Positions 28,496 to 38,749 of a stretch of DNA of 64,000 nt are shown one piece after another. This DNA is from Micromonospora sp. NBC_00421. Its GTDB lineage: Bacteria > Actinomycetota > Actinomycetes > Mycobacteriales > Micromonosporaceae. The stretch is taken from contig NZ_CP107929.1 in assembly GCF_036017915.1 (NCBI RefSeq), forward strand, positions 2,046,001-2,110,000. Direction: 5' to 3'. Made by a program: the position numbers and the translations under genes. Each line of letters starts with the position of its first letter. The first letter of the stretch is position 1. The notes below the pieces were generated by a model, which searched no databases, was not told the origin of the DNA, and was given only the letters and a program-made list of their open reading frames with translations.

Positions 28496-29965
28496 ATGAT
28501 GCGCAGAATCCTGGTCACCGGGGCGGTGGCGATGCTCGCCGCGGCGGGCACGGCGGTCGCCACCCCGGCCGCCGAGGCCGCAACGGTGCAGCCGAACGTG
28601 TCCTACGTGCTGGTCAACCGCAACAGCGGCAAGGCCCTCGATGTCTACAACCTGGCAACCACCGACGGTGCCGCCATCAACCAGTACACCCGCAACGACG
28701 GTGCCTGGCAGCAGTGGCGGTTCCTCGACTCCGGCAGTGGCTGGTACCGGCTGCAGTCGGTGCACAGCGGCAAGGTGCTCGACCTGCCCACCACCGCCGA
28801 CGGCGTCCAGCTGGTGCAGAACACCGACCGCAACGACGCCCGCCAGCAGTTCCGGCTCGCCGACTCGGCCGGCGGTCAGGTCCGGCTGGTCAACCGCAAC
28901 AGCGGCAAGGCCCTCGAGGTCTGGGAGTGGTCCACCGCCGACGGTGCCAGGGTCTCGCAGTACCAGGACCTCGACGGCGCGAACCAGCAGTGGCAGCTCG
29001 TCGCCCTCGGCCCCGGCACCCGAACCTTCACCAACCCGATCAAGCGCAACGGCCCGGACCCGTGGCTGCAGTACCACAACGGCTACTACTACCTGGCCAC
29101 CACGACCTGGAACTCCACCATCACCATGCGCCGGTCGACCACCCTGGCCGGGTTGGCCACCGCGCCCGACCAGGTCATCTTCAACCTGTCGAGCCGGCCC
29201 AACGGCTGCTGCAACATGTGGGCGCCGGAGTTCCACCTGATCAACGGCCCGAACGGCAACCGCTGGTACTTCTACTACACCGCCGGCCGGAACGTCCCCG
29301 ACTACAACCCCACCCAACGGCTGCACGTCCTCGAATCGGCGGGCACCGACCCGATGGGCCCGTACACCTTCAAGGCCGACCTCGGCAGCGACTGGTCCCT
29401 CGACGCCAGCGTGCTGAAGGTGGGCAGCAGCCTCTACCTGATGGCAACCTATGGCGGTGACGGCGCCGGGCAGAGCAACTCCATCCAGCGGCTGTCCAAC
29501 CCCTGGACCCTGCAGGGCTCCCGTGCGCGGCTCTCCGCACCGACGCTGTCCTGGGAACGGCAGACCGGGGTGGTCAATGAGGGACCCGAGCCGCTCTACC
29601 ACAACGGCAAGGTGATGGTCGTCTATTCGGCCTCCGCCTGCTGGGGTCCGGACTACAAGCTCGGGCTGCTCACCCTCACCGGCACCGACCCGATGAACCC
29701 GGCGCACTGGACGAAGAAGTCCACCCCGGTGTTCCAGCGCAGCGACGCGAACGGTGTGTTCGCGCCCGGCCACAACGGGTTCTTCAAGTCACCGGACGGC
29801 ACCGAGGACTGGATCGTCTACCACGCCAACGACTCCGCCTCCGGCGGATGCGACATGAACCGTTCCACCCGTGCCCAGAAGTTCACCTGGAACGCAGACG
29901 GCACGCCCAACTTCGGGACCCCGGTACGGCTGGGCGCGACGCTTACCGCACCCTCCGGCGAATAG
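28496..29965 (+). CDS. Secreted ricin-domain GH43 arabinofuranosidase
   Basis: A 489-residue exported enzyme. The ATG at 28496 (or the adjacent ATG at 28499) follows AAGGGG. After a signal peptide (1-29) a ricin-type trefoil occupies about 35-172, with repeats ending QQWRF, QQFRL and QQWQL. A GH43 propeller follows (about 178-489) with RNGPDPWLQ (Asp), WSLDASVL (Asp) and NEGPEPLYHNG (Glu). The fold resembles GH43 exo-1,5-alpha-arabinofuranosidases (subfamily 26 type), but activity is inferred. The ricin module is of a different subtype from the CBM13s nearby, lacking their CLD motifs, and most resembles the one on the esterase at 30695. Confidence 0.88.
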   Translation: MMRRILVTGAVAMLAAAGTAVATPAAEAATVQPNVSYVLVNRNSGKALDVYNLATTDGAAINQYTRNDGAWQQWRFLDSGSGWYRLQSVHSGKVLDLPTTADGVQLVQNTDRNDARQQFRLADSAGGQVRLVNRNSGKALEVWEWSTADGARVSQYQDLDGANQQWQLVALGPGTRTFTNPIKRNGPDPWLQYHNGYYYLATTTWNSTITMRRSTTLAGLATAPDQVIFNLSSRPNGCCNMWAPEFHLINGPNGNRWYFYYTAGRNVPDYNPTQRLHVLESAGTDPMGPYTFKADLGSDWSLDASVLKVGSSLYLMATYGGDGAGQSNSIQRLSNPWTLQGSRARLSAPTLSWERQTGVVNEGPEPLYHNGKVMVVYSASACWGPDYKLGLLTLTGTDPMNPAHWTKKSTPVFQRSDANGVFAPGHNGFFKSPDGTEDWIVYHANDSASGGCDMNRSTRAQKFTWNADGTPNFGTPVRLGATLTAPSGE

Positions 29966-29979
29966 CACGCGCAGGTCCC

Positions 29980-30025
29980 GGTCGCCACCCGCGCCCAGCA
30001 GTCCCTCCGGGCGCGGGTGGCGACC
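29980..30025 (+). terminator. Terminator of the GH43 gene pair
   Basis: A perfect 17-bp inverted repeat (29980-29996 and 30009-30025, arm GGTCGCCACCCGCGCCC) with a 12-base loop, 15 bases after the GH43 stop. Confidence 0.75.
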
Positions 30026-30204
30026 ACCTCGCTCAACTGCACGGGTATCGGTGGCGCAGCCGGTCGTCATTCGTGTCGTCGCTGAACAGGATCTGCCTGC
30101 ACGGGACGTCGGATATGGACGCGCCCGGGGCTCCACTCGGCCTGCGGCGAATGGTTCAAGGTGGCCACAAGCCGGGTGACGGCAATTGCTGTAGAGCATG
30201 AACA

Positions 30205-30233
30205 TTGACGGAAGTCTATCTCTTTGTTAAGTT
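30205..30233 (+). promoter_or_regulatory. Promoter upstream of ricin remnant and esterase
   Basis: TTGACG (30205-30210) and TAAGTT (30228-30233) are exactly 17 bp apart. Transcription would start near 30240. A GAGGAG precedes an ATG at 30262, but too closely for a normal start. The next intact gene is the esterase at 30695. Confidence 0.6.
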
Positions 30234-30408
30234 GCAGAAGTAACTGGTAACACCGAGGAGCATGACGATTCCCGCCGTCATCGTGCGGCGAAAGGGCGTC
30301 ACGAGCGTCCGACCCGAGTCGTCTCACGCTTCCGGCGGTGACCGTCCGGGCAGCCACCCCGGCGCTCGGAGCCGGGCGCGGAAGGGGGCCGGGGCGCACC
30401 CCGGTCGA

Positions 30409-30570
30409 GATCCGGACCGCGACGGCCAGCCCGGTCAGCAGCTCCGGATCAACGCCGACGGTACGGAGACCGCGGTCGACGCCGGCAGGTGCCCGGACGT
30501 CGACGGTGCCGCCACGGCCGACGGCACCCGGCCGCGACTGCCGGACGGCGATAACCGGACGCGGACCCGG
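30409..30570 (+). pseudogene. Decayed ricin/CBM13 repeat
   Basis: In the frame opened by the ATG at 30262, this segment reads DGQPGQQLRINADGTE, then VDAGRCPDVDGAATADGTR. It aligns with CBM13 repeats of the form NQQWRLNxDGT-x-SGLCLDVxGxxTAxGT. The QxW tryptophan is Leu, the second Cys-Leu-Asp is Cys-Pro-Asp, and the closing WDCNG is PDGDN. Flanking sequence in the frame resembles nothing. It looks like one degenerate ricin unit left from a lost gene. The rest of the 729-bp gap holds the terminator at 29980-30025 and the promoter at 30205-30233. Confidence 0.6.
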
Positions 30571-30694
30571 CGACCTGCCAGGGGCGCGGCACCCGATCCG
30601 TGCCCGGACGGGGTTCGCCACGTGGGTCCGTTCACGGGTGCCGGGAAGCAGGACACACCGACCCTGATCACCTCCATCGCAAGGAGTGAGTCTC

Positions 30695-32020
30695 ATGTAC
30701 AGACGTAACTTCCTCAGGCTGGGCGTCGCCGGAGTGGCCACCGTGGGCGCGGGGTCCGTGTTCGGTCCCTGGCAGGCGCACGCCGGCCCGGTCCGTCCGC
30801 TCCGGGCCGCGCCGACCACGCCGTTCGCCGTGGGCGTGCGCCAGTACAACTGGGTGCGCGGCAGCCGCCGGATCACCACCTTCGTGTACTACCCCGCCAC
30901 CGGTGCTCCCGGCGGTAATCCCGTCACCAACGCCCCCGTCGCCCCGGGCGTCTTCCCCGTCTGCGCCTACCAGCACGGCCTCGGCGGCACCCCGCAGGGC
31001 GCCCTGTCGGTCATCCGCCCGCTGGCTGCGGCCGGTTTCATCGTGCCCGCCGTCAGCGTGCCCAGCGTCGGCATCGGTGACACGTACAACGGCGAACTGC
31101 CCAGGGACAACTCCGAAGCCATCACCCGGACCCTTGCCCTCAACACCGCGGGTGACCCGTTGGCCGGCCACATCGACACCACCGTCGGGGTCGGCATGTC
31201 CGGGCACTCGATGGGCGGCATGACCACCCATGCGATGCTCACCGCCTTCCCCGACCCCCGGATCAAGGCCGCGATCCCGATGTCCTGTGTGGACATGGGC
31301 AATCCGAGCGGCAGTGTCCGTGCCAACGTGCTGTTCATCCACGGAGACCGGGACCCCACCTGCCCATACCCCTCGGCCCGCCAGGCGTATGCGGAGCTAC
31401 CGGCCCCCAAGGCGTTCCTCACCTTCGTCGGTGGCGACCACGGCAACTTCTTCGGCAACGCCCTGTCCATGCGGACCTTCATCGACTGGATGCGGTGGAG
31501 CCTGTACGGCGACACCACCGCCCGCGACCGTCTCACCGCCGACGCGACGTCATCCACCACCAGGTGGGAGTTCGCCCCGGGCTCGACCGTGCCGCCGCCC
31601 ACCTCCACCTTCTACGACCTGACAGCCCAGCACAGCGGCAAGGTCGCCGAGATCACCGGTGCCTCCACCACGGCCGGAGCCGCCCTCGTCCAGTGGCCGA
31701 GCAACGGCGGGCCGAACCAGCAATTCGAGTTCCTCGACGCCGGCGGGGGCTACTTCCGCATCAGGGCCCGCCACAGCGGCCTGGTGCTCCAGGTAGCCAA
31801 CAACACCAGCGGTGCCGACATCACCCAACAGCCCGACACCAACGCGGCCAGCCAACAATGGCGCATAACCGACCATGGCGGCGGCGTGATCAGCCTCGTC
31901 AACCGGCAATCCGGCCTGGCCATGGACGTGTGGGAGAACTCCGCCACCGACGGCGTCCGCATCTCCCAGTACGCGTACTCCGGCAACCCGAACCAACGTT
32001 TCACCCGCCGACCCGTCTGA
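30695..32020 (+). CDS. Tat-exported alpha/beta-hydrolase with ricin domain
   Basis: A 441-residue exported esterase or lipase-like enzyme. The ATG at 30695 follows AAGGAG. The N-terminus YRRNFLRLGVAG is a twin-arginine signal. The alpha/beta-hydrolase domain (about 45-285) shows YQHGLGG (oxyanion region), MSGHSMGGM (nucleophile Ser), HGDRDPTCP (Asp) and GGDHGNFF (His). A ricin-type trefoil (about 303-441) with QQFEF, QQWRI and NQRF units follows. The substrate is not known; neighbours suggest an ester on plant polysaccharide. It differs in sequence from the PET-hydrolase-like esterase at 9367. Confidence 0.82.
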   Translation: MYRRNFLRLGVAGVATVGAGSVFGPWQAHAGPVRPLRAAPTTPFAVGVRQYNWVRGSRRITTFVYYPATGAPGGNPVTNAPVAPGVFPVCAYQHGLGGTPQGALSVIRPLAAAGFIVPAVSVPSVGIGDTYNGELPRDNSEAITRTLALNTAGDPLAGHIDTTVGVGMSGHSMGGMTTHAMLTAFPDPRIKAAIPMSCVDMGNPSGSVRANVLFIHGDRDPTCPYPSARQAYAELPAPKAFLTFVGGDHGNFFGNALSMRTFIDWMRWSLYGDTTARDRLTADATSSTTRWEFAPGSTVPPPTSTFYDLTAQHSGKVAEITGASTTAGAALVQWPSNGGPNQQFEFLDAGGGYFRIRARHSGLVLQVANNTSGADITQQPDTNAASQQWRITDHGGGVISLVNRQSGLAMDVWENSATDGVRISQYAYSGNPNQRFTRRPV

Positions 32021-32142
32021 CCCGGAAGCCCGTCGCCCCGGTGCCGGCCCGCGCCGGTACGGGGGCGACGGGCGGCCCGCCGACACCTTCTCGGCGGTCG
32101 TCGTCAGGACCGTGGGTGGACCGAGATCGAGGAGAATGGGTC

Positions 32143-33376
<1,234 letters not shown>

Positions 33377-33387
33377 TAAACCTGGAC

Positions 33388-33924
33388 GACGTGCGGCCCC
33401 CGAGCGCGCCTACCGAGACCGCGCTCGAATTCATGGAGCGGCTCGACCAACGTTCACCATCATCGTGCTCACCGACGCGGCCAGACGATAGATCCCCACC
33501 GGTGATCCGGTGGTCGCCGGAGCAGAGAACACGGTGCAGAGGTGACCGCCCCCTGCCGAACGGCACGTGCACGGTTGCCTACCGGGTCGTCTCCACCAAC
33601 GGGCACCCGGGGCAGGGGTCGTACCCGTTCACGGTGGCCGACCCGAACTCCACCGTCCCACCGGTCGCCAGCCCGCCGACGGACACCCCGCCCGCTGCCG
33701 CGACGGTGAAGGACGACCGAGGTCCGGGCGTCGGCGTCCTCCTCGTCGCCGGTTCCACCCTGACCGTCCTCGTCGTGCTGGTGGGTGGGCTGCGGCGGCG
33801 GGCGGCCCGCCGTTGGCCAGACCCCCGCTCCCGCGATCGCGGCACATTCTCCGAGGGGATCCCTGAACGCGTGGCAGGCCGGGTCCCGCCGTGCCTCGGT
33901 GTCGGTCTCGGGACGCCAGGGTGA
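33388..33924 (+). pseudogene. Broken copC (copper-resistance CopC domain protein)
   Basis: Pieces of a CopC/YobA protein occur in order but in different frames. APTETALEFMERLDQR (to about 33448) continues in another frame as FTIIVLTDAARR. That frame meets an in-frame TAG at 33489-33491 but resumes as GDPVVAGAENTVQR. A third break near 33535-33550 leads into LPNGTCTVAYRVVSTNGHP and a C-terminal membrane helix (GVLLVAGSTLTVLVVLVGG). At least two frameshifts and one nonsense codon are needed, and the signal peptide and N-terminal copper ligands are missing. The rest of 33226-33953 holds nothing recognisable. Confidence 0.75.
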
Positions 33925-33953
33925 CGACGACCTGCGGGAGAGACGCCTGGCAG

Positions 33954-34661
33954 TCAGCTACCGGTGTGGGCCGGTCGAATGACGGTGAAGACGGCTCCCG
34001 CCGGGTCGGCGAGCGCGCAGACCCGACCGGTCACCACGTCGCGCGGCGGCACCAGCAGTCGGCCACCGCCCCGCTGGGCCCGCTCGGCGAGGTCGTCCGG
34101 GTCCGCCACGGCCAGATAGACCATCCAGCCGGCAGGCAGCAGGGTATCCAGCGGCGGAGGCGTGGCGAGCCGGCCGGCGACCGGCGCGACGTCGCCGACG
34201 AGCAGGGCGTACGAGTCGTCGGGGGCACCGGGTGGCACGCTGGACCGCAGGCCCAGGGCGGCAGTGTGGAACCGGTCCGCTCCGGCCGGGTCGGTCGTCA
34301 TGTACTCGTACCAGCAGGGCCGACCGAGGCCCGGGACCACCGGGGCCGGTACGGTGCGCAGCCGGAAGCTCCCGCCCAGCGGGTCGTGCACCTCGTCGCC
34401 GGTCAGCCGGGCGCCGGCCGCGCCGGCGGCGGCCCGGACGGTGGCCTCGTCAGCGGTGCCGAAGACAGTCCACCAGCGGGCCGGGGCAGGACCGAACCGC
34501 AGCTCGGCGGCGGGAACCCCGCCGGCGGACGCGGTGCAGCCGTCGGCGGTGGTCTGGTACGTCCAGCCCAACAGGTCCTGGTAGAAGGTACGGGCAGCGT
34601 CGAGATCGCTCGTGACAAGTTCGGCGCCGGTGGGGAACGGCCTTGTCCGGGGTGCGTTCAC
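33954..34661 (-). CDS. VOC-family (glyoxalase/bleomycin-resistance fold) protein
   Basis: A 235-residue protein made of two tandem VOC modules. The first shows ELVTSDLDAARTFYQDLLGW and the second YMTTDPAGADRFHTAALGL. The GTG at 34661 has GGAG about seven bases upstream; a TTG at 34673 is less likely. VOC proteins of this two-module type are often enzymes of unknown substrate or small-molecule binders. Metal ligands cannot be assigned with confidence. It lies 25 bp downstream of the GGDEF-EAL gene in the same direction. Confidence 0.85.
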   Translation of the reverse strand: MNAPRTRPFPTGAELVTSDLDAARTFYQDLLGWTYQTTADGCTASAGGVPAAELRFGPAPARWWTVFGTADEATVRAAAGAAGARLTGDEVHDPLGGSFRLRTVPAPVVPGLGRPCWYEYMTTDPAGADRFHTAALGLRSSVPPGAPDDSYALLVGDVAPVAGRLATPPPLDTLLPAGWMVYLAVADPDDLAERAQRGGGRLLVPPRDVVTGRVCALADPAGAVFTVIRPAHTGS

Positions 34662-34686
34662 CTGAGTCTCCAAACCGGGCGGTTGA

Positions 34687-36696
34687 TCAGGGTTCAGGAT
34701 GCCCCACGACTGTCCCGGCCGCGCCGCCGCCCTGCCGCAAATCGAACGTTCGACCGAGCAGTTCGTCCAATGGGGCCGGTCGGCCCAGGTGGTAGCCCTG
34801 GCCGGCGTCTACGCCCAGCATCCGCAGCGCCGGCACCAGCGCGGCACGCTCCACCGACTCGGCGACGGTTCGCATGCCCAGGCCGTGCGCGGCGCGGACG
34901 ACCGCGTCGATGAGCACGGGATCGGCGCCGCCGTGATCCGCCTGGCGGACGAAGTCGCCCGCGATCTTGACCGTGCTGAAGGGGAGGTGCTTGAGATAGG
35001 CGAACGAGCCGAACCCGGCGCCGAAGTCGTCCAGGCTCAGCCGGCAACCCGCGTCGCGCAGGGTGCTGGCGAGGTGCCGCACCGCGGCGACATTGGTGAT
35101 CGCCGCGGTCTCGGTGATCTCCAGGCCGAGCCGGCTCGCGTCGATACCGGCCGCGCGCAGGGTGCGCACCACCCAGTCACCGAAGCCCGGCGATTCCAGG
35201 GAACGAGCCGAGATGTTGACGTCGAAGCACATTCCCGCCGTCATGGCCTTGGGGTGGGCCAGCGCCTCCGTGGCGGTGAACACCACCCACCGGTCGAGCT
35301 CACCGATGAGGTCGTCACGTTCCACCGTCGGCAGGAACTCCGCCGGTGACAGGCTGGGCTCCCCGCCGTCCCGCAGCCGGATGAGCAGCTCGCGGCTGAC
35401 CACTTCCCCGGTCGACAGGTCGATGATCGGCTGGGCGTCCAATCGCATCCGGTTCTCGTCGAGGGCCTTGCGGACCCGGGTCACCACGTTGACGCGCTGC
35501 ACGGCGTGCCGGTACTGCTCCGGCAGGTAGAGCCTGGCCCGGTTGCGGCCGGCGTTCTTCGCCTCATACAGGGCGAGGTCGGCGTGGGCGAGCACGGCGT
35601 CGCGGGTGTCGCCCGGTTCCAGCGAGGCGGCACCGATGCTCAGGGTCACCCGCAGCCCGGTGCCGGCCAATGGCACGGGCGTGCGGACACTGGCGTCGCA
35701 GAGCCGCTCGGCGACGGCGAGGGCGTCCTCGGCGTACGCCCCCGGCAGGACGACCGCGAACTCGTCGCCGCCCAGGCGGCCCAGCACCGTGCCGTCGGGC
35801 AGCTCGTGCAGCAGCCGCCGGGCCAGGACGCGCAGCACGTCGTCGCCGACCGCGTGCCCGTGCACGTCGTTGATGTCCTTGAAGTTGTCGATGTCGATCA
35901 GCAGCAACGCCGCGGACCGTTCCCGCAGCTCGGCGATCAGGTCGTCGAGGCGGGCCAGCAGGGCACGGCGGTTCGGCAGATCGGTCAGCGGGTCGCGTTC
36001 GGCCAGCTTGGTCAGCTCGTCCTGCACCCGCCGCATCGCGGTGATGTCGTGGGCGGTGCCCAGGACGCGCGCCGGCGCCCCAGCGGCATCGGGGAAGACC
36101 TCGCCGTAGCACTCGAAGACGCGTAGTGTCACGCCGTCGGCGAGGTACATCCGATGCGTGTAGGAGAACGAGCCGCCGTCGCGCAGGGCCTTCTCCAACG
36201 TCCGTTCGATCATCGCAACGTCGTCCGGGTACAACATCTGCCGGTAGGAGTCGTAGTCGAGGTGCGCATCAGCAGGCAGACCGAACATCTGCAGCAGCAC
36301 GTCGCTCCAGACGACCTCACCGGTCAGTACGTTCCACTCCCAGGTGCCCACCTTGGCGAGTTGCTCGAGGTGGGCCAGCCGCCACCGGTAGTTGCGCCCA
36401 CGGTCGCGTTCCTGCCGCTCGGCGCTGACGTCGCGCAGCTCGTACAGGCGCAGCGGTTGCCCCTCGTGCTCCATGCCGTGACATCGCACCCGTAACCACC
36501 TGGTGGCCCCGTCGGCACCTCGCACCGGGAGGTCCACCGCGGGCCCGTCGGGCCCGATCTGCCCCAGCGGCAACTCTGCCAGCCCGACACCCAACTGGTG
36601 ACCGGCCGGGTTGCACCAGAGACAGCGGCCGTCCGGGGCCATTATCGCCAAGGCGGTGGAGGCGGTGTCCGCCGCGAGTCCCGGCAGCATGCTCAC
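34687..36696 (-). CDS. PAS-PAS-GGDEF-EAL cyclic-di-GMP protein
   Basis: A 669-residue cytosolic protein with two PAS-like sensor domains (about 1-95 and 105-222), a GGDEF domain (about 225-390) and an EAL domain (about 405-655). The GGDEF motif (309-313) is intact, but no RxxD inhibitory site precedes it. In the EAL domain the signature reads ELL (436-438). NISARSL, EITETA, LDDFGAGFGSF, KIAGDF and VAESVE are all present, so phosphodiesterase residues are mostly kept. It may both make and degrade c-di-GMP; the PAS ligand is unknown. The GTG at 36696 and ATG at 36690 are both possible starts, neither with a strong ribosome site. Confidence 0.9.
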   Translation of the reverse strand: MSMLPGLAADTASTALAIMAPDGRCLWCNPAGHQLGVGLAELPLGQIGPDGPAVDLPVRGADGATRWLRVRCHGMEHEGQPLRLYELRDVSAERQERDRGRNYRWRLAHLEQLAKVGTWEWNVLTGEVVWSDVLLQMFGLPADAHLDYDSYRQMLYPDDVAMIERTLEKALRDGGSFSYTHRMYLADGVTLRVFECYGEVFPDAAGAPARVLGTAHDITAMRRVQDELTKLAERDPLTDLPNRRALLARLDDLIAELRERSAALLLIDIDNFKDINDVHGHAVGDDVLRVLARRLLHELPDGTVLGRLGGDEFAVVLPGAYAEDALAVAERLCDASVRTPVPLAGTGLRVTLSIGAASLEPGDTRDAVLAHADLALYEAKNAGRNRARLYLPEQYRHAVQRVNVVTRVRKALDENRMRLDAQPIIDLSTGEVVSRELLIRLRDGGEPSLSPAEFLPTVERDDLIGELDRWVVFTATEALAHPKAMTAGMCFDVNISARSLESPGFGDWVVRTLRAAGIDASRLGLEITETAAITNVAAVRHLASTLRDAGCRLSLDDFGAGFGSFAYLKHLPFSTVKIAGDFVRQADHGGADPVLIDAVVRAAHGLGMRTVAESVERAALVPALRMLGVDAGQGYHLGRPAPLDELLGRTFDLRQGGGAAGTVVGHPEP

Positions 36697-37255
36697 CTAG
36701 GGCTACCCACTTCCCTTCGCCGAGCAGGGCACAGCACGGCCACGGCTGACGGACGGTCATCCTATCGCGACGGGCAGTCTAGCGGCCGTCCGGACGGTCC
36801 GCTCAGGGCGTCGGCGGCGAGAGCGGCGGGACCGGTCGCGATGCTGTTCGATCGGGCTCGTGGTGACGGGTTGGAGCTGACCGGTGAGGGCGGGCTGTGG
36901 CAGCAGTCATGAGGGCACCCCGTGGTGGTCGGCCGATGGCACGTCCGAGGGTCGCGCCGCCGGGCCGGACGGCACGGGTCCGGTGATCTCGGCCGCGGCT
37001 TCGGCTATCCCGCAGACCGGCACGTGAGGTCAGCGGCCATTGATGTCGGTGGCTTGCGCGCGGCACGGTGGCGTGGCAGGAGGAAGGGGCCTCCGGAACG
37101 AACAAAGGACTCTGGACCGGATCAGCAGGTGGTGAGCATGCCGACACGCCACCGCGACGTACAGGCCGCGCCGGGCCGGTCGCCGGAGCCGGCTCGTCTT
37201 CGCCCGCCGCGACGGCGGTAAACGGGGACGATCTCCCGACGACAACGGCGCCGGA
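36697..37255. other. 559-bp gap without recognisable gene
   Basis: Several open frames cross this stretch, but none resembles a protein family or has a ribosome site, and their residue use is biased to Arg/Ala/Pro as in noncoding frames. No clear promoter, hairpin or repeat was found. It borders the decayed dehydrogenase genes and may itself be degenerate. Confidence 0.5.
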
Positions 37256-38048
37256 TTACGCGTCCGGCGTGATGTCGGTGGAAAAGGCCACCTCGCAGCC
37301 GTTCTCGACATCGGCGGTCAGCGCGTCGATGCGGGCCTTCGCCGACCCGTACGAGTCGGAGCCGAGTAGCTGGTGCAACGGGGCCTTGCCGTCGGCGGCC
37401 ACTTCGATGATCGCGGCGGCGGCCTTGACCGGGTCGCCGAGCTGGGTGCCGGGCATCGCCTGACGCGCCTCGGTCATCTCCCGGATCGCCTGGTAACCGT
37501 CAATCGTGGCCGACGGCAGGCAGAGAGATGGTAGGCAGGAAGTCGGTGCGCGTGTAACCGGGCTCGATGAGATTCACGTCGGTGCCGAAGCCGGAAACCT
37601 CGGCGGCCAGTGCCTCGGTGAGGCCTTCCAGGGCGTACTTTCCGGCGCAGTAGAGACCCCAGCCTGGGAACGCGGTCATGCCGAGGATCGACGAGATGTT
37701 GATGATGCGACCGCCGCGCCGGGCCCGCATGGCCGGCAGCACGGCCCGTAGCACGTTCCAGACTCCGAAGATCTGTACGTCGAACATCTGCCGGGCCTCG
37801 GTGTCGGAGACCTCCTCGACCGCGCCGAGGAAGCCGTAACCGGCGTTGTTGACCACCACGTCGATCTGACCGAACCGCTGGGTGGACTTCTCCACGGCCG
37901 CCGCGACGGCCGCCTCGTCGGTGAGGTCGAGCTCGAGGATCAGCAGCCGGGACCGATCGGCTTCGCCGAGCGCCTCGTCGAGGCGCCGCGCCGTGCGGGT
38001 GGTCGCGGCCACGGTGTCGCCGCGACGCAGCAGTTGGGTGACCAGCTT
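37256..38048 (-). pseudogene. Frameshifted, 5'-truncated short-chain dehydrogenase
   Basis: A classical SDR oxidoreductase broken twice. Residues from LVTQLLRRGDTVAATTR through NNAGYGFLGAVEEVSD, the catalytic ISS...YCAGKYA (Tyr and Lys present) to TDFLPTISLP are in one frame. The C-terminal part (ATIDGYQAIREMTEARQ to the stop at 37256) is in another. Removing one copy of a 4-bp tandem repeat (GGCAGGCA, 37515-37522) restores SLPSATIDGYQ, so that duplication explains the frameshift. The first 20 or so residues with the TGxxxGxG nucleotide motif are absent. The coding sequence begins at a junction near 38045 with another truncated SDR. Confidence 0.8.
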
Positions 38049-38737
38049 TGGCCGGGCGGGGAGCGGTCGTCGTCGCCCACTTCGGCACCGACCGCGAGGG
38101 CGCTGCGGCGACCGTCGACCGGATCGGGCGGGACGGGGGAACGGCGTACGCCGTCGGCGCGGAACTGGGTGTGGACGGCGACGTCGAGACGTTGTTCGCG
38201 GGGGTCGAGGCGTGCCTGGCCGGACGGCCACTGGACATCCTCGTCAACAACGCGGCGGCACCACCCGCCGACCCGCTCGGTGTCACCACCCGGGCTGCCT
38301 TCGACCACCTGTTCGCGGTCAACGTCCGCGCACCGTACTTCGTCATCGAACGGGCGTTGCCCCTGCTGAGCGACGGCGGGCGGGTCATCACGATCTCTTC
38401 CGTGGCGACCCGGACGGCCAACGCCGGCCAGACGTCGTTCGCCATGACCAAGGGCGCGGTGGAGACGATGACCCGGACCCTGGCCCAGCAGCTCGGGGCC
38501 CGGGGCATCACGGTGAACGCGGTCGCGCCCGGCGCCACCCGGACCGCGACCAACGGGCCGGTCTTCGCCACGCCGGGCCTGGCCGCGCTGATCACCTCGA
38601 TGACGGCACTGGACAGGTTGGGTGAGCCCAGTGACGTCGCCGACGTGGTCGCGTTCCTCGCCTCCGACACCGCGCGTTGGGTCACCGGGCAGGTCATCGA
38701 CGCCAGCGGCGGGCACTTCCTCGGCCCGCCCGCCTGA
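38043..38737 (+). pseudogene. 5'-truncated short-chain dehydrogenase
   Basis: An SDR of the FabG-like type lacking its N-terminus. The sequence starts in the middle of the first Rossmann unit (LAGRGAVVVAHFGTD), goes on through ILVNNAAAPP, ISSVATRTANAGQTSFAMTKGAVE and ends with VTGQVIDASGGHF. The catalytic Ser is kept, but the usual YxxxK Tyr is Phe (SFAMTK), and the GxxxGIG cofactor motif is missing. A start at 38048 could be read, but the product would not bind NAD(P) normally. It is head to head with another SDR that lost the equivalent part, so one deletion probably removed both 5' ends. Confidence 0.75.
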
Positions 38738-38749
38738 CCACCGGTCGGT

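Noticed and set aside
36803..37147. A possible 114-residue protein on the minus strand
   Set aside because: It is Arg/Pro/Ser/His-rich throughout, has no ribosome site or conserved motif, and lies in a degenerate zone.
37474..38697. A single 407-codon minus-strand gene
   Set aside because: It is the wrong frame through the first SDR and antisense to the second; the SDR motifs appear only in other frames.
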